A stretch of DNA of 5,823 bases. Source: Burkholderiales bacterium. GTDB taxonomy: Bacteria; Pseudomonadota; Gammaproteobacteria; Burkholderiales; Chitinimonadaceae. Position 1 is the stretch's first letter; every line of letters begins with the position of its first letter. This document shows positions 1 to 4,853 of this stretch, in pieces. The notes beneath the pieces were generated by a model. That model was given only the letters and a program-made list of their open reading frames with translations, was not told where the DNA came from and did not search any database. The stretch is taken from positions 1-5,823 of the forward strand of contig JAFAKZ010000426.1 of assembly GCA_019234745.1 (NCBI GenBank), given 5' to 3'. A program made the translations under genes and the position numbers.

Positions 1-259
1 GGCAGCGCGCGAGGACGATTCGCTGGTCGTGACGGTCACCGACCGCGGTCCCGGTTTCCCGCCGGCCATCCTGGCGAATATTGGCAAGCCCTACCAGTCC
101 ACCAAGGGCCGCCCCGGTGCTGGGCTCGGCCTGTTCCTGGTGGTGAATGTTACACGCACCTTGGGCGGCAGGGTGGAAGTCGATAATCGACGGGAAGGCG
201 GCGCGGTTGTAAAGTTGACCCTGCCGCTGTCCGCCATCGAGTTGGGCGAGCAGCGCTAG
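1..259 (+). CDS. regB: Sensor histidine kinase, RegB/PrrB/RoxS type (C-terminal fragment)
   Basis: This is the end of a histidine kinase whose N-terminal part lies left of the window; the reading frame is already open at base 2 and ends at TAG 257-259. About 85 residues remain, all from the ATP-binding HATPase domain. The G1 box reads DRGPGF, followed by a K-P-Y-Q-S-T-K stretch (F-box/ATP-lid region) and the G2 box GAGLGLFLV. The end of the domain, with GGRVEVDN and a final beta strand before the stop, is intact. In RegB/PrrB/RoxS kinases this domain phosphorylates the dimerisation histidine and the phosphate passes to the partner regulator in response to respiratory redox state. The membrane segments, H-box and redox-sensing cysteine of that family cannot be checked here. 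Assignment to the RegB group rests mostly on the very typical RegA-type regulator 26 bases downstream, with which it is surely co-transcribed. Being a histidine kinase is near certain; the subfamily is likely. Confidence 0.88.
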   Translation, partial: AAREDDSLVVTVTDRGPGFPPAILANIGKPYQSTKGRPGAGLGLFLVVNVTRTLGGRVEVDNRREGGAVVKLTLPLSAIELGEQR

Positions 260-285
260 CAAGCAACAGGACATCGGATTCAGCC

Positions 286-822
286 ATGGCAACCGAACGC
301 ATCATGCTTATCGTGGAAGACGACGCCGCGCTGGCCCGCACCCTGGGCCGTTCGTTCGAGCGTCGCGGCTATACCACCTTGCATGCGGCCAGCCTGGCCG
401 AGGTGGAAGCGGTGCTGCAGACGCATACGCCGGGTTATGCGGTCGTCGACCTGAAGCTCAACGGCGAAGCATCGGGCCTCTCCTGCGTGCAGGCGCTGCA
501 TGCGCACAATGCGGCCACGCTGATCGTGGTGCTGACGGGCTTTGCCAGCATTGCTACGGCAGTGGAAGCGATCAAGCTGGGCGCCTGCCAATATCTGGCC
601 AAGCCGTCCAATACGGACGACATCGAGGCCGCTTTCGCCCATGTTGCCGGTACGACGGAAGTGGAGCTGACCAACCGCTCCACCTCCATCAAGACGCTCG
701 AATGGGAGCGCATCCACGAAATCCTGGCCGAAACGGGCTTCAATATCTCCGAGACGGCACGGCGGCTGGGCATGCACCGCCGTACGCTGGCACGCAAGCT
801 GGACAAGCAGTGGGTCAAATAG
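286..822 (+). CDS. regA: Response regulator, RegA/PrrA/ActR/RoxR family
   Basis: A complete 178-residue DNA-binding response regulator, the usual length for RegA proteins. The receiver domain covers about residues 5-120: acidic pocket E11-D12-D13, phosphoacceptor D55 in VVDLKLNG, switch threonine T84 in LTGFASIATAVEAIKLGA, and conserved lysine K106 in AKPSNTDD. A short linker leads to a Fis-type helix-turn-helix at about 135-174, with the family signature NISETARRLGMHRRTLARKL (residues 153-172). RegA-type regulators, activated by a RegB-type kinase, adjust respiration, electron transport and carbon or nitrogen metabolism to redox state. The gene follows the kinase after 26 bases, so the two form an operon. 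ATG 286 is preferred because it gives the normal N-terminus. The nearest Shine-Dalgarno-like AGGA (268-271) is a long 14 bases away, so ATG 304 is a less likely alternative. It ends in tandem TAG stops (820-825). No terminator is visible before the convergent gene. Confidence 0.95.
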   Translation: MATERIMLIVEDDAALARTLGRSFERRGYTTLHAASLAEVEAVLQTHTPGYAVVDLKLNGEASGLSCVQALHAHNAATLIVVLTGFASIATAVEAIKLGACQYLAKPSNTDDIEAAFAHVAGTTEVELTNRSTSIKTLEWERIHEILAETGFNISETARRLGMHRRTLARKLDKQWVK

Positions 823-844
823 TAGCCGTTGCTGGCCGCACTGC

Positions 845-2689
845 TTACCCTTTCCTCGGTACGTAGACCAGCGTGCTGTTCAGGGCCTTGCGGACTTTCT
901 CCACCATCGGCCGCAGTGCCAGGTATTCCGCAGGCGAGCAGGTCGACCTGGCGGTGTGAAAGCCCCAGCTACGCGTCATCCGGTAGGTATTGCCGATCTT
1001 CTGGTAGTGCGCGTCGAAGTTGACGATGTCGTCGTGCAGGCTAATGTCCTTCGGTACGTAGACAACCTTCATCTCCCGCGGCAAATCGATGTCGATCACG
1101 TCTTCGATGGAGAACGGGTCGCACCTGGCGTCGGCCGTGCGCGTCGTTTCGGAGTAGCGCTTGAGGATGGCAGCGATGCCGATCGGGCCCTGGATGCCCG
1201 TTGAGAGGGACACTTCGCCTGCCTCTGGCTGGTACAGGTAATTCGTGATGGTCTGGTTGAAGCGATAGCGTTCGATGTCGCTACCATCGTGCTTTTCCAC
1301 ATTCAGCTTGCCCGTACCTACCCAGCCCTGGTCGGCCATGAACTTCTTCACCCAATCGTCTTCCTTGCCCGTGCCAATATTGGACAGGAACTGGTGGGTG
1401 ACGACGGCGGCGCGCCCATAGGACGTGATCTCGGCGTCGCGCGTACCGCTGCCGTCAGGGTGGACCTTGATATGTACCTGTCGTGTCACCTTGTACTGCT
1501 CCGGCGTGATGACGGGCGTATGACTGACGTCCTTGAACTGCTTGGTGACCAGCACGGGCTTGCCGGCGTCCATCTCGGGCAGCAGGCCGAAGGGAGTCAT
1601 GTCGGCCGTGGAATCCAGGAATAGGTCGAGCGAGGGGATATAGGTAATCGCGTGGTTGAAGTCCCGCATGGGTAGCTCGGGCAGCACGTAGCTGTCCGTA
1701 TTTGCGCTGATCAATACTTGCGAGGCGCTAATGCCGCGCGCTTCCAGCAGTGCCTCCAACAGGGTTGCGTGGTCCTTGCAGTCGCCAAAGCGATTGGCGA
1801 GGATGGAGTGCGTATCGTGCGGCACCCAGCCGCCATCGCCGATATAGCTGGCGACATAGCGTATGTTCTTGCGTACCCAGTCATACAGGGCGCGTGCCTG
1901 CTCACGCTCGTCCTTGCTATCCTTGGTGATCTCGGCGGCCAGGCTGGAGACCTCGTCCGTGACCTTGGCCTGCGGCTCGGCGCCGACCTGATAGCTGTCG
2001 GCGACCGCCTTCCAGTCCGGATAGGTGGACACCATGATATAGGGATGCAGGCGCCAACCATTGACCGTGTCGTAGTCCGGCATCACGGTTTGCGTATTGT
2101 GGAAGTGCCATTCGCGCACACTGCGGTCGTCGCCGCTCGTCGTGGCATCCCCAACTTCGTGGGCGCTGTACTGCAGCGGCAGGTCCTTGGGGTAGCTTAG
2201 CGTTACGCGTACGTCGTCGTGCAGCAACGCACGGTCGAAGTCCTCAAAGTCACTGGAGCCGCCGTCGACCTTGAGTGCCTCGTAGCGATAGCGGTAGTGG
2301 ATGGCATCGCCCACGGCCAGCTTGGGGAAGGTGACCTGGATGACCTTGCGGTCCGGCATGGTGACGCCGCCGACCACGCCGTTCTGCTGCTTGATATTGT
2401 CGGCGGTGACAGGGGTCACCTTGCCGTCGGCCGAAATCGTCTCGGCCAATTCCACCGTGCCCATTTCGCGGCCGTCCTGGTAGCCAAAATACTGCTGGCC
2501 AATGCTTTGCGCCCCCACCTCGTCCAGCGCGCGCACCGTGACGTCGGCGACATGCGTGTAGGTCATGTCGCTATTGAACTTCAGGTCGATGTACTGGTGT
2601 TCGAAGCGAAAGTGCCCGGCCCCCTGGGCCTGGGCGTAGGGCATCGATAGGCAAAGCGCGGCGACCGCCGCAATGGAAGGCTTATTCAT
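845..2689 (-). CDS. Secreted DUF3857 / transglutaminase-like protein
   Basis: A 614-residue predicted periplasmic protein. Residues 1-21 look like a Sec signal peptide: K3, a hydrophobic stretch rich in Ala/Leu, and AQA before a likely cut after A21. About residues 45-215 match the beta-rich DUF3857 style. The transglutaminase-like core (about 250-365) contains YDWVRKNIRYV (269-279) and a complete catalytic triad: C304 in NRFGDCKDHATLL, H346 in RDFNHAITYI and D359 in LFLDSTAD. The last 240 residues are beta-rich and unassigned. Such folds act as cysteine proteases, peptidases or acyltransferases; the substrate of this family is unknown and none should be assumed. ATG 2689 is chosen because GAGA (2696-2699) sits 6 bases upstream; an in-frame TTG at 2701 overlaps that ribosome site and is less likely. 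The gene lies 125 bases after the CDF exporter on the same strand and ends 22 bases from the convergent regulator gene. Confidence 0.9.
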   Translation of the reverse strand: MNKPSIAAVAALCLSMPYAQAQGAGHFRFEHQYIDLKFNSDMTYTHVADVTVRALDEVGAQSIGQQYFGYQDGREMGTVELAETISADGKVTPVTADNIKQQNGVVGGVTMPDRKVIQVTFPKLAVGDAIHYRYRYEALKVDGGSSDFEDFDRALLHDDVRVTLSYPKDLPLQYSAHEVGDATTSGDDRSVREWHFHNTQTVMPDYDTVNGWRLHPYIMVSTYPDWKAVADSYQVGAEPQAKVTDEVSSLAAEITKDSKDEREQARALYDWVRKNIRYVASYIGDGGWVPHDTHSILANRFGDCKDHATLLEALLEARGISASQVLISANTDSYVLPELPMRDFNHAITYIPSLDLFLDSTADMTPFGLLPEMDAGKPVLVTKQFKDVSHTPVITPEQYKVTRQVHIKVHPDGSGTRDAEITSYGRAAVVTHQFLSNIGTGKEDDWVKKFMADQGWVGTGKLNVEKHDGSDIERYRFNQTITNYLYQPEAGEVSLSTGIQGPIGIAAILKRYSETTRTADARCDPFSIEDVIDIDLPREMKVVYVPKDISLHDDIVNFDAHYQKIGNTYRMTRSWGFHTARSTCSPAEYLALRPMVEKVRKALNSTLVYVPRKG

Positions 2690-2814
2690 AGTATTTCTCA
2701 AGGATGCGTCAATGGCTATGCCGGCGCCGCTGCACGATGTGCGATAGGAACCGGTTGAACGAATGCAACTTACTACCGCGCAGCGCGCTTGATACCACGA
2801 ATCGCCCAGTGTGC

Positions 2815-3999
2815 CTAGCCGGCGAGGCTGGCAGAGACGTCGGCACCGGTGGGGCTGCTCAGGATGGCGGTCGCCGCAATATCGGGCAGGCTGCCTTGCA
2901 GCGCCTGGAGTGCGGCGCGCAGTGCGACGTGATCCTCCGGCGACGCCAAGTCCGCGATGACGGTAACCGATACGCGGCGATTGAGGTAGTCGAGCCTGAC
3001 TTCGCGCAGCATGGCGCGACGGGCGTCGAGCAGAGCCTCAAGCTGGCCGACGATGGCTTGTCGATCGGGTAGGGCGACTGCTTCTTCGACATGTTCGTCG
3101 TCTTCCGGATCGATATGAATGACCGCGTCGAGCACGGGGTGGGCGGCGACCAGGCGCTCGCGTGCCCGTTCCGCAATGAAATGGCCTTCCGAAACGCTGA
3201 TGCGCGGTGCGACGATAAGGTGGGCATCGACGAAGGCGAGGTCGCCCATCTTGCGCGTGCGCAGCAGGTGGATACCGTCGACACCTGGTGTGGCAGCGAG
3301 GGTGGCGCGCATGGCCTGGACCAGCTCGTCATCCACGGCCGCGTCGGCCAGGTCGTTGAGCGCCGCCCAGGTGAATTGCCAGCCCATGCGGGCAACAAGG
3401 AAGCCCACCACGCTGGCGGCCAATGCATCGAGGAAGGTGAAACCGGCCAAACTGCCTGCAATACCGAGGGCGACGACGAGCGAGGACGCCGCATCGGCCC
3501 GCGCATGCCAGGCATTGGCAACCAGCATGGCTGAACGTACGCGCTCGGCTTCTCGCAGCATGTAGCGGAACAAGAGCTCCTTCGACACCAGCGTGACGAT
3601 GGCGATAAACAGCGCCGTGGCGTGGATGGCCTGGGCCGGCGTGCCGGATGCGAGACGTTCGCCCGCGCGCCACAACATGCCGACACCGACGACAAGCAGC
3701 AGCACGCCGAGCACCAGCGAGGCGATGTTCTCGTAGCGGGCGTGGCCGTATTGATGGTCCTCGTCCGGACCGTGGTGGCTGTGGTGCGTGGCCAGCAGGA
3801 CGGCGCCATCGGCGACCAGGTCAGCCAGCGAGTGGACGCCGTCGGCGATCAAGGCCTGCGAATGCGACACCACGCCAATGGCAACCTGCAAGGCAGCCAG
3901 TACGATATTGAGTGCGCCGCTGATCCAGGAAGTGCGGCGTGCAACCGCCTGTTTCTGCGGGGAGTCGTGTTCGTCGTGGGAGCTATCGAAGGGCGTCAT
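2815..3999 (-). CDS. Cation diffusion facilitator (CDF) metal/proton antiporter with extended C-terminus
   Basis: A 394-residue inner-membrane exporter that should move a divalent metal (probably Zn, perhaps Co, Ni, Fe or Mn) out of the cytoplasm in exchange for protons. Six membrane helices fit about residues 24-215. Aligned by eye with E. coli FieF/YiiP, the transport site is H56/D60 (VHSLAD) and H165/D169 (WHARAD); FieF has Asp where H56 stands, while zinc-selective relatives commonly have His. The second site is D79/H82/H86 in DEDHQYGHARYE, and the cytoplasmic binuclear site is H260, H273, H295 and D297. Histidines at 8 and 11 and an HHSHH cluster (72-76) add metal ligands. FieF ends near residue 300; here some 85 residues follow, resembling a second copy of the C-terminal ferredoxin-like domain. 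ATG 3999 has AGG 7 bases upstream. The gene follows DUF3147 by 141 bases on the same strand, with a CsoR-family regulator upstream of both. Family certain, metal inferred. Confidence 0.95.
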   Translation of the reverse strand: MTPFDSSHDEHDSPQKQAVARRTSWISGALNIVLAALQVAIGVVSHSQALIADGVHSLADLVADGAVLLATHHSHHGPDEDHQYGHARYENIASLVLGVLLLVVGVGMLWRAGERLASGTPAQAIHATALFIAIVTLVSKELLFRYMLREAERVRSAMLVANAWHARADAASSLVVALGIAGSLAGFTFLDALAASVVGFLVARMGWQFTWAALNDLADAAVDDELVQAMRATLAATPGVDGIHLLRTRKMGDLAFVDAHLIVAPRISVSEGHFIAERARERLVAAHPVLDAVIHIDPEDDEHVEEAVALPDRQAIVGQLEALLDARRAMLREVRLDYLNRRVSVTVIADLASPEDHVALRAALQALQGSLPDIAATAILSSPTGADVSASLAG

Positions 4000-4031
4000 G
4001 GAGCGGCCTGATCGTGAAATTGCAGTGCAGG

Positions 4032-4119
4032 ATACACGAGAAGTATTTCATTTAAAAACAATGTGTTGTGTAATGCGAGCTGCATGGAGAAGCATTCTCG
4101 TTCAGCCCTGCTTGCAAGC
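4032..4119 (-). promoter_or_regulatory. AT-rich, palindrome-containing leader of the CDF gene
   Basis: The 141-base gap between DUF3147 and the CDF gene holds an AT-rich stretch (about 4041-4073) in otherwise GC-rich DNA, plausible as a promoter, although no pair of -35/-10 hexamers stands out. Upstream of it, in the sense of the CDF gene, are two dyads: a perfect 10-base palindrome GCTTGCAAGC (4110-4119), and GAGAA-GCA-TTCTC (4087-4099), a 5-base inverted repeat around 3 bases. They could be regulator sites or RNA hairpins after DUF3147. Neither is followed directly by a T-run, so they are not convincing terminators. Neither matches the candidate operator in front of the regulator gene. Confidence 0.35.
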
Positions 4120-4140
4120 CCTCGGGCGATAGCGGCTGCG

Positions 4141-4491
4141 CTACATCAGTTCGATGCCGAAGCCCTTGACCGCCCACGCGAAAAGCACAAAACAGACGAG
4201 CGTGATGAGCACGCTGGCCCCCATGGTCGGCCAGAATCCCAGGCGCGGATAGAGCAGGGGGAAGGCCAGGAACATGGGTAGCGTAGGCACGACGTACCAG
4301 AAGGTATACCAGGCATGGTTAGTGATCTTGCTGGCCGGCTGGTTTTCCACGTGCAGCCAGATCAGCGCCAAGAAGGTCACCAGCGGCAGGGCGGCGATCA
4401 GGCCGCCGACACGGTCGCTGCGCTTGGCGACTTCCGACACCAGGACGACGACGGCGGAGGTGACGAGGTATTTGGTGATGATCCAGGGCAT
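4141..4491 (-). CDS. DUF3147 family small integral membrane protein
   Basis: A 116-residue, very hydrophobic protein of unknown function. Four membrane helices can be drawn at about residues 4-22, 29-48, 61-80 and 87-109. Between helices 1 and 2 is the motif VSEVAKRSDRVGGLIAALPL, which with the Pro-rich third helix (VVPTLPMF) and the following short basic turn is characteristic of the DUF3147 family. The length is normal. The family resembles GlpM, a small membrane protein of gammaproteobacteria, but this is a similarity of pattern, not a function. There are no obvious metal ligands in the helices; H47 and H59 lie at or near loops. ATG 4491 is preferred over the upstream TTG 4497 because GGA lies 6 bases before the ATG and would touch the TTG. 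It starts 27 bases after the CsoR-family gene and is probably in its operon, which suggests expression under metal or related stress. Confidence 0.85.
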   Translation of the reverse strand: MPWIITKYLVTSAVVVLVSEVAKRSDRVGGLIAALPLVTFLALIWLHVENQPASKITNHAWYTFWYVVPTLPMFLAFPLLYPRLGFWPTMGASVLITLVCFVLFAWAVKGFGIELM

Positions 4492-4518
4492 GATCAATCC
4501 AGGGCGAACGGTTGCTGT

Positions 4519-4788
4519 TCAGAGATACTTCGTAATCGCCTTGAATTCGCGAATGGTCTCGTCCGCGCTCTTGGTGCCTTCGCGCACGGCCTCTTCCAGG
4601 CAATGGTCGATATGGTCATGCACCATGGCACGCTTGGCGCTGGCGACCGCGCTTTCCACTGCTTGCAGCTGTTGGGCGACGTCCAGGCAGTCGCGATCCG
4701 ATTCGATCATGGCCACGATGCTGCGCAAATGGCCTTCCGCGCGCTTGAGGCGCTTGATGATGTCGGTGTGTGTTGTATGGGTGCTCAT
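4519..4788 (-). CDS. CsoR/RcnR/FrmR-family metal-sensing transcriptional repressor
   Basis: An 89-residue all-helical repressor of the DUF156 family. Members bind DNA as tetramers and let go when they bind Cu(I), Ni/Co, formaldehyde or persulfide. The helix-1 signature RLKRAEGHLRSIVAMIESD (13-31) is close to that of mycobacterial CsoR. The sensor residues are C34 (SDRDC), H59 and C63 (HDHIDHC), with the same 25- and 4-residue spacing as C36/H61/C65 of CsoR. The second Cys at the last position argues against RcnR (His) and FrmR (Glu). The tail is short, as in RcnR and FrmR. N-terminal H4 and H7 lie near, but not at, the extra ligand position used by nickel sensors such as InrS. Copper is therefore the best guess, with Ni/Co or another inducer possible. 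ATG 4788 has a strong AAGGA site (4795-4799) 6 bases upstream. A perfect inverted repeat in its promoter suggests autoregulation; DUF3147 and the CDF gene follow. Confidence 0.93.
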   Translation of the reverse strand: MSTHTTHTDIIKRLKRAEGHLRSIVAMIESDRDCLDVAQQLQAVESAVASAKRAMVHDHIDHCLEEAVREGTKSADETIREFKAITKYL

Positions 4789-4810
4789 TGAGTATCCTTA
4801 CCGGCAGGAT

Positions 4811-4840
4811 AGTATACAGATGATTGATCTGTATGGGTAA
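4811..4840 (-). promoter_or_regulatory. Predicted promoter of the CsoR-family regulator gene
   Basis: Read on the minus strand, TATACT (4811-4816) matches the -10 consensus in 5 of 6 bases. TTACCC (4835-4840) is a weak -35, separated from it by 18 bases. The expected start of transcription is near 4804, giving a leader of about 15 bases with AAGGA directly before ATG 4788. The helicase gene stops at 4854, only just upstream, so the promoter sits in the short 65-base gap. A weak -35 whose spacer is filled by a palindrome is typical of a regulated promoter. Confidence 0.6.
4814..4834. promoter_or_regulatory. Perfect 8-5-8 inverted repeat, candidate operator of the CsoR-family repressor
   Basis: ATACAGAT (4814-4821), a 5-base spacer (4822-4826) and ATCTGTAT (4827-4834) form a perfect dyad centred at 4824. 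It lies between the predicted -35 and -10 elements and overlaps the -10, so a bound repressor would block RNA polymerase. CsoR-family repressors commonly control their own promoters. This element lacks the G/C tract seen in RcnR and several other family operators, so the match to the family is by position rather than by sequence. Confidence 0.6.
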
Positions 4841-4853
4841 TCGACCGGCTGGA

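Noticed and set aside
280..777. A 165-codon open frame on the minus strand opposite the response regulator gene
   Set aside because: The opposite frame encodes a textbook RegA protein; the minus-strand product has no recognisable domain and is a by-product of GC-rich codon use.
856..1063. A 13-base direct repeat, tcggtacgtagac, at 856-868 and 1051-1063
   Set aside because: Both copies encode a VYVP stretch in the DUF3857 protein; probably chance or a shared strand motif, not a mobile or regulatory repeat.
1718..2200. A 160-codon plus-strand frame opposite the DUF3857 gene
   Set aside because: It covers the catalytic core of the real gene, with no domain or ribosome site of its own.
2741..2768. 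Possible promoter TTGCAT-N16-TATCGC on the minus strand before the DUF3857 gene
   Set aside because: The -10 is poor and the spacer short; not distinguishable from background. The AACCGGTT palindrome at 2749-2756 is also too short to call.
2775..2800. GC-rich CGCG-CTG-CGCG hairpin after the CDF stop
   Set aside because: Only a 4-base stem and no T-run, so not a convincing terminator.
2704..3072. A 122-codon plus-strand frame starting in the gap before the DUF3857 gene
   Set aside because: Most of it overlaps the end of the CDF gene antisense; no ribosome site or recognisable protein features.
2859..3809. A 316-codon open frame on the same strand inside the CDF gene
   Set aside because: It is a shifted frame of the CDF gene; its Trp-, Ser-, Pro- and Arg-rich product looks non-natural, while the main frame has all CDF motifs.
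4032..4046. ATAC-N7-GTAT before the CDF gene as a copy of the regulator operator
   Set aside because: It shares only the outer four bases of each arm with the 8-5-8 dyad and has the wrong spacing.
4274..4840. A 188-codon plus-strand frame across DUF3147, the regulator and its promoter
   Set aside because: It runs antisense to two well-recognised genes and the gap between them, and its product resembles nothing known.
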